In this document: one piece after another, positions 1 through 12,533 of the stretch
Layout: every line of letters begins with the position of its first letter
Position numbering within the stretch: the stretch's first letter is position 1
NCBI GenBank assembly: GCA_012931725.1
Contig: CM022949.1
Coordinates: 64,128,606 to 64,192,605, forward strand
Direction of reading: 5' to 3'
Source: Litsea cubeba
Lineage: Eukaryota > Streptophyta > Magnoliopsida > Laurales > Lauraceae
DNA length: 64,000 nt
Notes under the pieces: generated by a model
The model's input: the letters and a program-made list of their open reading frames with translations, nothing else
What the model was told of the DNA's origin: nothing
Databases searched by the model: none
Translations under genes and position numbers: made by a program

Positions 1-1803
1 GATTAGAATGATATTGATTTGATTAGATAGGTTATTGGAATTAGAATGGATGGTGTTTATCCATAGTTTGATTGTATATCAGATTGAAGAAGAAAGGAAT
101 GGAAAAAGGACCCATTTCACTGCAGTTACAGAACCTCTGTTCTGTTGCTGCAGTGTACTCGGTCGACCGACCAGGGGGTCTCGGTCGACCGACCACACAG
201 AGTCAGGTTCTCTGGAACCTGACCATTTCACTGTTCACGCAATTTTCACTCACAACTGGGGGTCGACCGATCTTGGGGTAGGTCGACTGACCATGAAGCA
301 GGTCAACCCGGACAACTGCCAGTCCCTTTTTGAAAGGATTTTCTCACCCCATTTTAGAAGGACTTTAATGGAACTTTGGCTACCCTTTTTGGACTCATTT
401 GACTATATGTGAAGATGTTTTGAACCGACATCTTCCACGGTTAATCCGGTTGTATCGGGACTTGACTAAACTCAATCTTGAATAGTACGGGACAACGGGA
501 TACTTTTCTTTAAATCTATGCACGAAGACTGTTCGTCCGAATATCCTGAACCCTAACCCCTTTCGTTGACTGAGTAAGTTGTATGATACTTCGGGTTTAA
601 CTCTAGGCTTAGGATCGGATTGTCTATTACTTTTGATTCCGAATTGTATCATCTGGTACTTTCTATATGTGACAAACATGTTCTATAGTTCTGTTTACTT
701 CACTTTATTTTGTTTAGGATTACATTGAGAACTTAGATGATGGACTTATGATCCCCTTTGAAGTTCCGTTTGTTCTGAGCCCTGTTTGAAGTGTTGAGGC
801 TTTGGTGGCTTTGAATGTAAAGGCTTAAGAGAGCTACTATTGAAATTTGTTTGAATTTTGATTTGATCTGATCTGAAGTAAAGTAGTTTCTCCATTAGTT
901 AATGAATCTTGTTCGCACAAGAAAGCCTAGCTCCTCACTGATTTGTCTGCTTAGGATTCTTTACGTCGGGTACCACTTAGCTGACATGTTCAGCACAGCT
1001 GGGATGCCACCTGTGTGAGGACTCTGTATTTCTGCCCTCAAGGCAAGATGGTGAGCCAGAACCCTCTGGGGACCGAGCCACATGAGCCAAGAGATGTCTG
1101 TTATCTGATTATTTGAAAATGGGTTATCAGTGCCCAATTCATTTACTATTATCATATGTGGATGCCTATTGTGTTAATCTGTTTATGATTCGAATGGATG
1201 CATTCCTTGCTACACATTTCTTATGATTGTGTCGACTCATTTATTTTTATTCGTACTGCATATCTTAAGAATTTATATATATTACCTTGCCAACCGTTGT
1301 GTTGATGATGCTATTCTTGGTGCATAGGTATCGAGCTATCCTATTACCCCGAGGAGAAGACGACGGAGGAAGTTCAGGCAGATCAGCCTGATGACTCCTT
1401 AGAGTATAGTACGGATGGCATTGTATAACCATGATGACTCCGAACGAGAGAGCCTTCATGATAGATCTTTTAGTTTTATCTTTTAATTTTATTCCTTTTG
1501 ATTAGGCCTAAGTTTTGATGTGGCTTAGTGTTGTAAATAAAACTTTTGTTAATAGTCTTAAACTTGAACTTTAATTATGTTATTCAGTATTAGCTCTAAA
1601 CTATACTTCTTTAAGATACCACTTACAATGACAAAGCTTCCGCTATTTGTTATTTATATTTAAGGAAATGTTTATACCTCACAGCGGTCTTCGATCCAGT
1701 TGGGACACGATTGGGGCTAGGTTGCATTTGATTAAGGTTTCGAAAAATTTTAATTAGCCATAATCTCACGCATAACCCTTGTTTACATTTTGGGGGCGTG
1801 ACA
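1..1803 (+). repeat. 5' LTR of element A (left-truncated by the window)
   Basis: The LTR ends with GGGGGCGTGACA immediately before the primer binding site. Its start is not in the window, so it is longer than 1.8 kb. No coding sequence is recognisable. Positions about 157-300 carry clustered GGTCGACC-type palindromes (see the separate entry). The remainder is ordinary AT-rich LTR sequence. Confidence 0.85.
157..300. repeat. GGTCGACC palindrome cluster in LTR of A
   Basis: Repeated short motifs of the form TCGGTCGACCGACC and GGTCGACCGATC, with one GGTCGACTGACC variant, occur four times in about 140 bp. Each core is a perfect or near-perfect palindrome. The same motif type occurs in the LTR of B, in the solo LTR and in the leader of C. 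Confidence 0.8.
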
Positions 1804-1806
1804 AGT

Positions 1807-1818
1807 TGGTATCAGAGC
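1807..1818 (+). other. Primer binding site of A (initiator tRNA-Met type)
   Basis: TGGTATCAGAGC lies 3 bases after the LTR end. It is complementary to the 3' end of plant initiator tRNA-Met and is the usual minus-strand primer site in Ty3/gypsy and Ty1/copia elements. Confidence 0.93.
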
Positions 1819-1959
1819 ATTACTGTTTCTAGGTTTAAAAATAAGTAGAAACTACGACGTGTGAGGATTGGTTTTCTTTTGGGTATCTTAGCTTTTGTAG
1901 ATTGTATAGTTTGATTGTTAGATTGAGTCCCATAGGACTAATGTGTCTTATGTTTCAGG

Positions 1960-3267
1960 ATGGCTGGCCGTAATATGCGCTCCAATAGTAGTGGTAACCC
2001 AGAGAGCAGTAATGCCAATGTCCTTTGAGGACAAGTTTAACAAGCTCATGCAAGCATTTGTGGCTTCACAAGAAGCACATACTCTGAATCAAACCCAACA
2101 GAAAGAGAGTCAGACAAAACAGCAGGAGGATCAGGCTACATTTCAGGCACAGATGCTTCAGGTGTTGCAGAGGCCAACACCACCAGCTCTGGTCGTAATG
2201 CCCGCTTGGGTTATAGACCCGAATGACATGTACGATAAGTTTAAGAAGAGAAACCCACCAGTCTTTTATGGAAATGAAGATCATCTCGATGCAGACGAGT
2301 GGGTAGTACAGATGGAGAAGATCTTCCATGTCTTTCAATATACAGGCAAGGAGCAAGTACAATTGTCAGCTTATATGTTTAGGGTTGTAGGAAATCAGTG
2401 AAGACACCTTTTGACACAATAGATGATGCCATTGCTTGGACATCATTTCAGAAGGAGTTCCGTTCCAAGTACATTCCACCACACATCAAAGCACTGAAAC
2501 TTGCAGAGTTTGAGACATTAGTACAGGGAGAGGACACCGTACAAGTTTATGAGCAGAAATTTACTAACCTATCTAGGTTCGCACTGACTTTGGTGAAGAC
2601 TGAAGAGGATAAGGTTATGAGGTTCATTCGGGGACTGAGACCCGACATTCAGATGGAGGTGACATCTGCCACTCTACCAACCTATGAAGAGAATCTTAAG
2701 TGTGCATATTGGGCTGAGGAGTCCATTCGGAAGAAAACCCTCTATGCACAGCAGTTGCAGACTAAGAGTCAAGGTCTAGGGTTGTTACAGCAAAGTCCAC
2801 AACAATCTTATCAGCAGTAACAACATCCACAACAACAGTTTCACCAGCAAAGGAAACGGACTACATTTGACCAAGCACGACGGGTGTATTGTGAGCATTG
2901 TAACACAGATACCCATATGACAGCGAGCTGCCGTAAGAAATCAGGAGCTTGTTTTGGATGTGGTCCTCAGATGCAAGGACAAGGTGTGCCTCGACCACCA
3001 GTGACAGCAGCACAGCATTTAAGGCAGGCTCCTCAGCAGCAGTCTAGGCTACCACAGCAGCAACAGCAGCTCAGACTTCCGGCACCACCACAGAATAGGG
3101 GACAACAGAGGCCCCAAGGCCAACAGTTTGGGCAGTAGAGGCCACAAGGCCAACAGTATGGACAGCAGCAGCAAGGCAAGCTTTTTGCCTTGGATCAGCA
3201 GGACGGCGAGGATATAGGAGGAGTTGTGGAAGGTACCCTCACTATTTCAGATGTACCTGCTAGAGTC
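1960..3267 (+). pseudogene. gag: Element A gag (broken), up to the insertion point of B
   Basis: This is the Gag polyprotein that would package element RNA into virus-like particles. The natural start is probably the ATG at 1960, whose product begins MAGRN as in related gypsy Gags. The frame then shifts, and the capsid-like region is read in the second frame to about 2398. From about 2398 it is back in the first frame (FRSKYIPP, LRPDIQ region). In-frame stops occur at 2818-2820 and 3136-3138. A CCHC zinc knuckle (C-X2-C-X4-H-X4-C) lies at 2890-2931, followed by a Gln/Pro-rich tract. The frame runs directly into the protease, which resumes after element B at 25325. There are at least two frameshifts and two stops, so this copy is dead. 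The GTG start at 1943 in the second frame is an artefact of the first frameshift. Confidence 0.85.
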
Positions 3268-3594
3268 TGGAAGTCCAAGGGATCCTAACCCTAGAGGGTG
3301 GGGGGGGGGGGGGGTGAATAGGGTGATCTTCAAACTAATGGCCAATTTTAATTTCTTTCCAATTTACTTTTAACTAGTGATGATTATGTGAGTAAGTGCG
3401 GAAGATAAACAAATCAATCACCACAAGCCATTCACCATTACACAATGATTTATAGTGGTTCAGCCTCAATGCCTACATCCACTACTGGCTTGTGCTCAAC
3501 ACCCCACTGGATTTCTACTATTTATGCTTTTTCAATAGGCTAAGCAATAACCTTTACAAAGTTATTTTTCTAGGCTAAACAACAACCTATACAC

Positions 3595-3665
3595 TATGCT
3601 TTTCTTAGGCTAAGCAATAACCTCTACACTATGCTTTTCTTAGGCTAAGCAATAACCTCTACAAT
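3595..3665. repeat. 35-bp tandem repeat in LTR of B
   Basis: Two full copies of a 35-base unit containing CTTAGGCTAAGCAATAACCT are preceded by a diverged third. The same array occurs at about 23793-23870 and, reversed and diverged, in the solo LTR near 41860-41950. It is therefore an old property of this LTR family. Confidence 0.8.
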
Positions 3666-4440
3666 AATTTTCTTTCTCAAGAAAGTGTCTACACACTAGA
3701 AGAGAAATAGATTAAGCTCTGATAAGGTGCCTCTTAATTAGGCAAATATGAAAGTGAAAATAAACTCACAAAACACTCAATGAGATGCAAAGATGAATGG
3801 AAATGATGTATGTGTGTGTGAAGACTTCAATCAAGTTGAAAGTGAAAGTATAATCAATGTATGCTAAAAGCATTTGAAAGTTAAGACACAAGGATTTGAT
3901 TGAAGATGATGCTAATCACATGTATAAAAACTAACTTGAAGAAGATAGGAAAATCAAAGATTCAAGTTATAACAAAAGATATGACTAAACATGTAATGCA
4001 AATCCAATGTTGTTTTCAAGGATCAAGATTTAACTAAAGTTCAAATAATTGAAAATAACAAGGAAGTATTCAAACAAATTAATAAAACATGCTACAAAAG
4101 AAATCAAAGATTTTTAAAATCATGATTACCAAAGATTGAAATATAGCTTGGTTTGAATCAAGAGGTGGAATCCAAAACATATGAATCAAAGATTAAATAA
4201 GATATGGATTCCACACAACATAGTTAGCATGCTAGAAAACATTTTCCAAAGGTTTAAAACAAAGCATGAAACATATGAACAAGGAAATTAAAGCTTACAA
4301 GAATTTAACTTCTTGTAATCAAGCTTTAGCTTTCCATTTGGACCAATTAAGTTTCCTTAATTCATTCCCCTTGCTTGGGCACTAAAAACACCAAAAATGG
4401 CCTCTTTTTTCGTCACACATTCTTTGGAATGAACTTGTTT

Positions 4441-4446
4441 TTTATA
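4441..4446 (-). promoter_or_regulatory. Putative TATA box of the B 3' LTR
   Basis: TATAAA on the minus strand in the context CTATAAAAAA, about 675 bp from the LTR start. The equivalent site in the other LTR is 24644-24649, and in the solo LTR 41086-41093. The position is conserved across all three copies. Confidence 0.6.
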
Positions 4447-4465
4447 GAAAAAGTGGTCCAACGGA

Positions 4466-4860
4466 TGCCTGTCGGTCAGCCGACAACAAGGTGTCGGTCG
4501 ACCGACAGCTCAATGGTCACATGCAACGGTCATATTTTTGAAATTTTTTTTGACCCATATGCACTTGTCGGTTGACTGTTATTTATCGGTCGACCGACAA
4601 GGAACCGATAGATGAACCGACAGCACAGAAATGTTGAAAAAGTCGCTGTCTGTTTTTGGAACCGACGAGCTCTCGGTCTTACAATTTATGCACTGTCGGT
4701 TGACCGACAGGAGCCGAAGAGCTGACCGACAGAGAAGGTCTGAAAATGTAGCTCTCTGGAAATGGAACCGACAGAGCCATCGGTTGACCTTGGTTCATTT
4801 TGTGGGTTAGCCGATACGGACCGACAACCTGACCGACTGTGTGGTCAGGTTAATTTTCTG
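4466..4860. repeat. GGTCGACC/GGTTGACC palindrome cluster upstream of the TATA box in LTR B
   Basis: There are many copies of TCGGTCGACCGACA, GTCGGTTGACCGACA, GCCGACA and related half-sites in about 390 bp. They sit immediately upstream (minus-strand sense) of the TATA box, in the U3 region. The cluster is repeated at about 24670-25045 and, in diverged form, at 40725-41065. Confidence 0.8.
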
Positions 4861-5121
4861 AGGATCTGAAGTTTTTGAAGAGTGAAACTTTGAAACCATT
4901 TGAAAACTCAGATTTAAAAGGTGTTTTTATAAATTGTTTCATCAAGAAAAACATTATTAAAATCAAGATTCAAATCAACCAAAAAGAGTTTAAATAAAAC
5001 ATGAGTAGGTTAATTCAAAAGATGATTTTCAAGAAGAAACATGTGAAATGAAAATGAAAGCAAGGAGATGAATATCATGCAAATGCAAGACATCAAATTG
5101 CAAACAACTTAGGGTCTAACA

Positions 5122-5133
5122 ATCTCCCCCTTT
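5122..5133 (-). other. Polypurine tract of element B
   Basis: AAAGGGGGAGAT on the minus strand directly abuts the LTR start TGTTAGACC. This is the plus-strand primer, and it fixes B on the minus strand. Confidence 0.88.
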
Positions 5134-5331
5134 GCAATTTGATGGCAAATAACACTAAAAACATTAAAACTATCATCACACCATAACCATTCATTCATTT
5201 CATATATTTGTGCGTCAACTCCCCCTTAGTTCATAATCAGCTCCTTCACTGTTCTCCCCCATTGTTCTTGCTCTCCCCTATTGTTCTAGCAATGGTGTTT
5301 TCAGATTTCTTCTTTTCATTTCTCTTCTCTT
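5134..5331 (-). other. 3' untranslated region of B, part next to the PPT
   Basis: About 200 bp of non-coding B sequence between the PPT and the insertion point of C. The rest of this region resumes at 14325-14745 on the other side of C. It is pyrimidine-rich on the plus strand. I see no ORF or motif. Confidence 0.7.
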
Positions 5332-7103
5332 TGTTGGATATAGGGTGGGCCTCTAGGATAGGTTTTTTCAAAACTTTTGACCCACTTGACGCAGGGATCA
5401 ACTATCCAGAAGGCTATAAAACTCAATCCAAGATCTATGTCCTCAATCTCAGCCATCATGATCAGTATAACAATCTATCTAGAAGATAGAAACAGCAACT
5501 AACAAGCATCCATAATAATCTACAACATGCAAGGAAGTGGATTATACCTTTGGAGCTCGATTGTGCTCTAATGGAGGAGTTGCGTCTTTCTTTGATGATG
5601 AAACGCTTTCACTAATCAAATAGGGATCTCCAAGACCTCTTGATCTTCCACGCTATGACCCGTATCAGATTCTCCTTTTTCTCAAGAAGATGGTGGGATC
5701 TCCAAGAGAAAACTACTAGGAACTCTAGGGAGGAATTAGAAAGAGAACTAGAAAAGGGAAGAGGAGAAAAGCTCGTGCAACACTTGCACTTAGAGAGCCT
5801 TGGGCGTGAATCCCAATGGAAGGAGCAAGCATGGACGTCAAAGGCATCCTCTCCTCCTATTTATAGCTTTTTCAAGTTGCCTCCTCTTTTCTAATTATAA
5901 TAGATGTCTTACTTCCATTAATTAGTAACTTACCATATCATAATTAGAAGTCTCACTTCAAATATGATTAGTAACTTTTCAATTCCTTTCTAATTAAAAT
6001 AGAAGTCTCACTTCTACTAAAATTAGTAAGTCTACTATTACCACTATTAGAAGTCTCACTTCAAATAGAAATAGTAACTTTCCTTTTAGAGTTCAACTAG
6101 AATTAGATACTTTCTAATAATTGGGCTAGCGTGGGGACCACTAGGGATTCTTTAGAAAGCTGGCTCCAACTGGGACACGCGACCCCACATCTCATGTGTA
6201 ATCCGGGCCCACAGTTAATTGCAAATAATTCCACTATATAAATGCAATTGAACTCCAGTCTTAGGAATATTACATAGAAGACCCTAAACTTCCACATTAT
6301 CACAAGTAGACCCCTCTATCAATATCCATGGATCAATTTGACCTGTCTTCCAAAATAGATCCATATCTTATTATCCTTGAGCCCCAATTAATTATAATGA
6401 TCAATAGGTACCTTTCCAATTAACTCTTAATCGGAATGGGTGCGCACTTACCAATGATAAATCCATTAATTGGCACACGGGGATATTAGAGATAGATTCC
6501 ATCTTGACCATTGAATGTTCCCACAGCTCTACTACCACGTACCCAAATTACCGAGGTGTTGACCTACAGTTGGCCTCACTCATTGGTGACTCAAAGCAAA
6601 TGAATAGATAGAAACTTGAGTTCATTAATGTCTCAGGATTGAGAGCCTATTGCTAGAGAATTATGAGAGCAGACCTTAAAATAAAGACAGTGTTTATAAG
6701 GTGCTTCTCATGATCCTTCAATACATCAAATGTACCAGCACTATGATCCAGAATCTTCCATTCTGATGATCGAGACAAATCACACTATCTCATAGTGATC
6801 AAAGTACTGCAACCTTATCAGTATGAGATGTCCAGTCTCATCACTGGTTGTGATAATATTTAAGTATAAGATTTGCCACACATGCCTCCCGTATGTGGAT
6901 CTCATCCATACACATGTGTTACATCTAATATACTTGTGGACCCCGGTTCATCTCATGAACCATCATGTCATTCGTATTGGTTATGTCCAAGTATATAATA
7001 AATCACCATTCATCTCATGAAAGGAAAGCATGAATATACTGATAAATAAAGAAATTAATCAATTTATTATATCATCTACTGGATTGAGTCCATAAAACTA
7101 ACA
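5332..7103 (-). repeat. 3' LTR of element C (left copy)
   Basis: 1,772 bp with TG...CA ends, colinear with 12548-14319. By eye about one percent of positions differ. Confidence 0.95.
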
Positions 7104-7114
7104 ATCTCCCACTT
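7104..7114 (-). other. Polypurine tract of element C
   Basis: AAGTGGGAGAT on the minus strand abuts the LTR start. It is almost the same as the PPTs of G and H (AAGTGGGAG), in keeping with a shared lineage. Confidence 0.85.
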
Positions 7115-7129
7115 GGGCTCAATGCCAGT

Positions 7130-9900
7130 TAGAGTTGCATCTCATGCACATCCCTTTTACATATAGCTCAAAGACTTTGGTAGTCAAAGGCTTAGTAAAT
7201 GGATCTACTAGATTGTTTGCAGAGGCTATCTTGGTGATCGTACATCACCTCTCTGCACAATCTATCTGACCATGTATAACTTCCTCTGTACATACTTTTT
7301 GGCTCTTGGGTTATTTGGACTTAATGACTGCCCTGCTGTCATCACAGTAAACTGTGATTGGCTGTCCTGCCAAAAATACCACTCCAAGTTCCATAAGGAA
7401 TCTTTTGAGTCAATCTGCTACCATAGCTACTTCTCAAGCTGCTACAACATAAGCACATACCCAGAAGTTGATTTCCTGGAATCCTGATCTGACTAGAAGT
7501 CAGTATCTATGTAACCGACTGGAATCAACTCATCACTGTTATAACTCAACATGTGATCTCTAGTCCTTCTCAAGTATTCGAGAACACATCGTACAGCAGT
7601 CAATGATAAAGACCTGGGCTAGACTGATATCTGCTGACTAGGCATACTGCGTAACAGATATCCGGTCTAGTACAAAGCATAGCTTACCGTACCAGAACCT
7701 TATCTATGTACACATTATTGGGATAAGCCTATCATCCTATTTTTCCAGTCTCAATGGAAATTGATTCCTAGGATGTACCTGGCTTTTCCAAAGTCCTTTA
7801 TTATCAAAAGTCTTAGCCAACCAAAACTTTTACTGTTGACGATATCCCTATATCACTCCATAGGAGAAGGATGTCGTCGACATATAATATCAGAAAAAAC
7901 TACCCTGCATTCTTGAATTTTCATTTACACTTGACTTATCCGGATTCTGATAAAAATCAAGTGACTTGATTTCCTTAGTCAATACGGATGTTCCTGTTTC
8001 GGGATATCTGCTTTAATCCATAAATGAACTTATGCAGCCTGCAAAACTCTTTGCACTTGGTTATCAGCTATAAAACCATCTGGTTGCATCATATAGATGT
8101 CTTCCTCAAGATTGCCGTCGTGAGACGCTGTCTTGACATCCATTTGCCAAATCTCGTCACCGAGATGAACCGCAATAGATAAGAGTATCCGGATGGAACT
8201 CTTCCATCTGGCTCTCATTTTCTTTTACAGACTCACTTGCACCCAATAGGTTTACTATTGGCAGGCAAGCCCACAAGTATCCAGACCTGATTAGAGTACA
8301 AAGACTCCACCTCAGCTTTCATAGCATCTAACCAACGTCCCAAAACTATGTCATTAACTGCTTTATCATAGTTATAAGGATCTTGTTCCGGTTACACCGG
8401 GATTGCCTTGTAAGACTTTCCCTAGACCGAGAACTTGTCAAGGGTCCTGACAATACTCCCACTACGACAAGGCACTGGTGTAACTACTGGGTCAAATATG
8501 GGCGGATTTTCTCAAAGTTTGGTTATTCTTGGATTTGGAATTGTTCTTTCTTGAATTTCTTCCAAGATAACCATTTCTAAAGATTTCCAGTTAATCTTAT
8601 AATCTCCCTCCAGAAAACCGCATTGGTGCTGCCAAGCACTTTCTGCTCTCTGGGATTATAGAGCAACCAATCCTTTAGTTTCCTTTTGGGATAGAATATA
8701 AACATATATACTTCCAACTTAGATTCCAACTAATCCGTCTAATCCTTCAGCACGTGTGCTGGACAACCCTGAAAAAATCGTAGACTAGGCTTTCGCCTTG
8801 TCCATAACTCCCTGGGAGTCTCAAGTATAGACTTAGATGGAATGAGGTTTAGTATATATATTTCAGTTTCCATATCCCAAAATATAGGTAATCCATAGAA
8901 ATTCAATCATAGACTTGATCATAGCTAAAAGAGTCTTGTTCCTTCTTTCTACTACTCCATTCTGTTGAGGCAAACCAGGAGCAGACTATTGGGATCAAAT
9001 CCCATTTACTGATAAGTATCCCATAAACTTAGCGGAGAGATATTCGCCTCATCGATCTCATCGAAGAGTATTTATACTTTTACCTAATTGCTTTTCCGCT
9101 TCCGCTGCGAAAACCTTTGAGCTATTCAAAAAATCTCGGACTTGCGGTGCATAAGGTATATGTATCCATATCTAGAGTAATCATCGGTGAAAGTGACGAA
9201 AAACTCGTATCAATTTCTCTCTCTAATATTATGGGTCCATACACATCAGTATACACTAACTCCAATAAATCTTTGGCCCTACTGCCCTTAAATGAATAAG
9301 GGTCTTTTGGTCATTTTGCCTTTTAGACAGGATTTGCAGATAGGCATTGATTCTACCACCAATGAAGGCAAGATACAATCTTTCACTAGCCTGTCAATCC
9401 TGTTTAGGTTTTTATGACCTAGCCTCTTAGGTACCAAAGTTTGTTGGATTAGATGAAGGTGACTACCTTTTTTTTTAATGATGGTCTATCATTAACATCA
9501 GTGTCATGTATCTCATACATTGTGGGAGTAAACAAATAAAAGCCATTGATTACCTTGTCAGAATATATAAGAGTACCGCTCCTCTTTAAGACGATTTAAT
9601 TACCAAAAGTAACTGAATAACTCTTATTCATCATACTAGAAATTAAAATTCCGTCTTAAAACGGTACATATAATGTATCTGACAAAATCAACTTAATATC
9701 TGAAAATAACTAAGTTACTACTCCTACTGACACTGCGTCTGCCTTGGCTTCCGATCCCAGGTTAATACTGATTTCCCCGTCATTAATCCTCCTGGTTACC
9801 TGTAACTCCTACAACATATTACTGATGTAATTAGTTGTACCAAAGTCTACAAACCAAGATTCTGAAGCACTAGTTAAAAACTTTCTTCAGAAACAAATGA
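7130..9900 (-). pseudogene. pol: Element C pol remnants: protease, integrase, RT, RNase H
   Basis: Read on the minus strand, recognisable pieces occur in copia order. A protease remnant with WFVDFG in place of the usual DSG motif lies near 9839-9856. An integrase core piece (ELVYTDVYGP) lies at about 9300-9080, and a second (PQQNGVVERRN) near 8975-8935. An RT piece (IWQMDVKTA, YMMQPDGF) lies at about 8218-8030. An RNase H/C-terminal piece (NNLVDPFTKPL) lies near 7240-7150. Stops, frameshifts and small deletions separate them, and the catalytic protease serine reads as Phe. No open stretch exceeds about 60 codons, so no functional product is possible. Each piece matches a region of elements G and H in this window, which makes the assignment secure. 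Confidence 0.85.
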
Positions 9901-9927
9901 CTCAATCATACCTGGGGTCTTTTCCTT

Positions 9928-10752
9928 TCACAGAAATCGTGGACAATTCCTCCTCCAATGTCCTGTCATACCACAGTGGAAACACTTTCCCTTTGCTCCC
10001 GTACCCTTGACCTTGGCCACACCACTAGTGGAACCATACTCCACCTTAGGACCTTTGATGACTGATTTCTTCTTGCTATCCCGGTCTTTGCCTTTCGGTT
10101 TAGACTTAGCAAATGACTTTTCTATCATGAGGGCAGTTGGTCTTTTCTTCATGATTTCCTCAAACACTACCAGCTGCCGAGGCAACTCAGCTATGGTCAT
10201 TTCCAATTTACTATAATTGATCTCGAAATGTTTGAATGAGTCTGGTAGTGATTGAATGATCATGTGGATCTGCGTTTATGTATCAAACGTAGTCCCCAGT
10301 ACATCTAACTCATTCAATGCCAACTTCATTTGTAACAAATGTTTTTGTACTGGGGTTCCCTCAGCCATCTTTGTCTCCATCAACACTTTTACAGCAGCCT
10401 GCCTAGCAGGCCTGACCTGGTCTGCAAACATCTCCTTTAAGTTAGATATAATATCGTATGCTGACTTATAGGATTGATGTTGTTCTTGCAAAACAGTAGA
10501 CATGGATGCCTGAATAAAACATCTGGCAATCTTATTGTTTTTGGTCCACTTGGTGTAAAAGTTTTTCACAATCTGTGGTGCATCAGGCTCAGGCTTAGGA
10601 AGGGGGGGGGGGGGGTATTAGAAGGACATATTTGCAACTTGAAGATGTCAAGATAATATCCAGGTTCCTTTTCCAGTCTACATAATTGGATCCCATCAAC
10701 TTGTTCTGGTTGAGGATGGTCGCAAGTGGATTGAAAGTATTCGAATTCATGC
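9928..10752 (-). pseudogene. gag: Element C gag (broken)
   Basis: Copia-type Gag begins near 10752 on the minus strand (MNSNTF...). It contains NYVDWKRNLDIIL, then a frame break at a G/C homopolymer near 10601-10615. It continues at 10569 with the FADQVRPARQAA and MAEGTPV segments, which have direct counterparts in G and H. A stop lies near 10276, and a last open piece to 9928 carries LPDSF and the CCHC knuckle CFHCGMTGHWRRNC. The Gag matches the core and knuckle of H throughout. The long homopolymer could be a sequencing artefact, but the other breaks remain. Confidence 0.85.
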
Positions 10753-10799
10753 TGTATAAATAAAAGCACATAACCATACATTTAATGAAAGAATATAAA

Positions 10800-12533
10800 T
10801 GACATTAGGGTTTAGTATTCTACCAAATTCATATGGGAATCCTCATAAGCACTGAATTTAGAATACATCGGAATCCCAATCCCTTAGGGCATGCCTCCTA
10901 GGGGAGTGCGTATGTCCTTGGATTGGTGCGGATCAAAGTTCGTCAAAATTGGAATTAAGACTAAGTATCCATGATCCCCATCATTCATTATCATCTAGGT
11001 ATCTCATACCAAATAATGTATGACTCCCGATTTGCTTTGGTTTCTAAAATACATGAGGCAAATCCTAGGGGATACTACATCATTATTTTAGTTAAGTGTG
11101 ACCCACCAACTAGCATTGTATGACAACCGTTGTGAGCAGCTCCTCCTAGGGGAGTAAGCCCCCACCCCGTCTCACCAACACTATCCATAGGAGATCCATA
11201 TCTAGTAACAAGACAAGTAAAAGCCCTCCGAAGGAACGGTCACACTCTTGGTGGCGCGAGGCTAATACTTTCCTTACAATGGACCTATGGTGGAAAACCA
11301 TGGGGATTTATCAATTTAAATGCCCCGCTCCCACTTAATATTTTAGAATTGAGGATTTCCTTTTAAGGTATTAGGGCCCACATATATAAATATATGAATC
11401 ATCTCATGATATGATCCAAGATTGGTTCTAAGTCAAGTTATTTTAAGGAAAATCCAGTTTCTTAAATTAGTGTTACCAATGTGTCCATCTCATGAGTCAT
11501 CAACACTAATTAGAACTCTTTCCAAAAAAATAATTTGATTTGACCAATTGTAGTAACTTGCTATGTTTGGATCAGATTTGGAAACATTCTAAATAAAGCA
11601 TTCAACTATAAATAGAAAACGCTAAAATTAGAAACTAGTCCTCTCCTCCACATGGCCCAAGCGGAATAGACTTCTTGGACTTCTAGACTTTCCAAAATTT
11701 TGGAATTCCTCAAAACTTTGGGAAACTCCAAAACACCTTTGGTAATCTTCAAACTCTTTGATTAGGAGTCCAACTTCACTTTCCTTCTTAGTCTCGGACA
11801 TCGCCAGAATTTACAAATTAAGAAAATTACATAAATTCCTATGTCTCTACGATGAGACTTACATGATAATCTATTAATGGAAATAAAAAGGCACATAGGG
11901 AATTTCACCATGCCTTGCCCTGAACCGGGAAAACAAGGAAACCATGATGCCCTTTACAACTTGCCAAAAACAAACATTCAACCATAAAAGAAAGTACAAG
12001 ACTTGTGGGCCATATGGAGAGAACATGATAACCTGCATGTTAGTATCTCATACTAGCAAAGCTACTCACAAAGCCGGGTTACCAAACAATAATGGAAAGA
12101 CAGGATGCCAAATATTGCCACTACTATGATTCATGCCCCTACGCAGAGGGGGTCCGGGGGTGTCCCCCGGCGGGGTTCGAGCTCATATGTCAGTCTGTTC
12201 GGTCGACCTACTAGAGGGTTCGGTCGACCGGCCTCAGTGTCTTCGGTCGACCTGCCAGAGGGCTCGGTCGACCTGCCTGACGGAAATCTGCAAGTTGGGT
12301 TTTTGTATTTCGTGTCCAACCATCTCCAAAACTCTTCTGAAGATTCCCAATGGCTTCCTACCATCATTCCATCATTGTTAGACCCTTTTGTGACTATCCA
12401 AACATGGACTTACTAATTATCCAAGCAAAACCATCAAAACTGATCCGTACATAGCCCTTGATCTATCCTCTTCGCATCTCATGTAAAGATTAGATCAAGC
12501 TTACTGATCTAACATGATAAGAGATGAGGTAAG
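10800..12533 (-). other. 5' leader of element C
   Basis: A non-coding stretch of about 1.7 kb between the PBS and gag. It is comparable in length to the leaders of G and H (about 1.75 kb), but the sequence is not obviously alike. It contains a GGTCGACC motif cluster at 12190-12280. I see no ORF with recognisable content. Confidence 0.7.
12190..12280. repeat. GGTCGACC motif cluster in the leader of C
   Basis: Four TCGGTCGACC motifs are spaced about 20-30 bp apart, separated by short variable sequence such as AGAGGG. The motif type matches that in the LTRs of A and B, but here it lies downstream of the LTR rather than in U3. Confidence 0.8.

Larger units (their letters stand above)
3268..5121 (-). 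repeat. 3' LTR of element B (left copy)
   Basis: The 1,854-bp LTR reads TGTTAGACCC...CTTCCA on the minus strand. It matches 23485-25324 almost base for base, including a TATA box (minus strand, 4441-4446) and the GGTCGACC cluster upstream of it. It carries an expanded G run near 3299-3315 and a 35-bp tandem repeat near 3595-3665. Confidence 0.94.

Noticed and set aside
1265..1459. Short ORFs in the LTR of A (also 395-679 and 961-1155) as host genes
   Set aside because: They are below 100 codons, have no domain, and lie within an LTR defined by its end and PBS.
3299..3315. A run of G in the left LTR of B, and similar homopolymers at 10601-10615, 20101-20110 and 61081-61091
   Set aside because: Homopolymers are prone to length error in sequencing and to slippage. 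The sister LTR of B has a much shorter run, so no function is proposed.
3595..3665. Possible CRISPR-like direct repeats
   Set aside because: The 35-bp units are contiguous without unique spacers and lie in a plant LTR. They are a simple tandem duplication.
7272..7487. Plus-strand ORF in C as a membrane protein
   Set aside because: It is the antisense of the RNase H remnant of C, which is recognisable on the minus strand.
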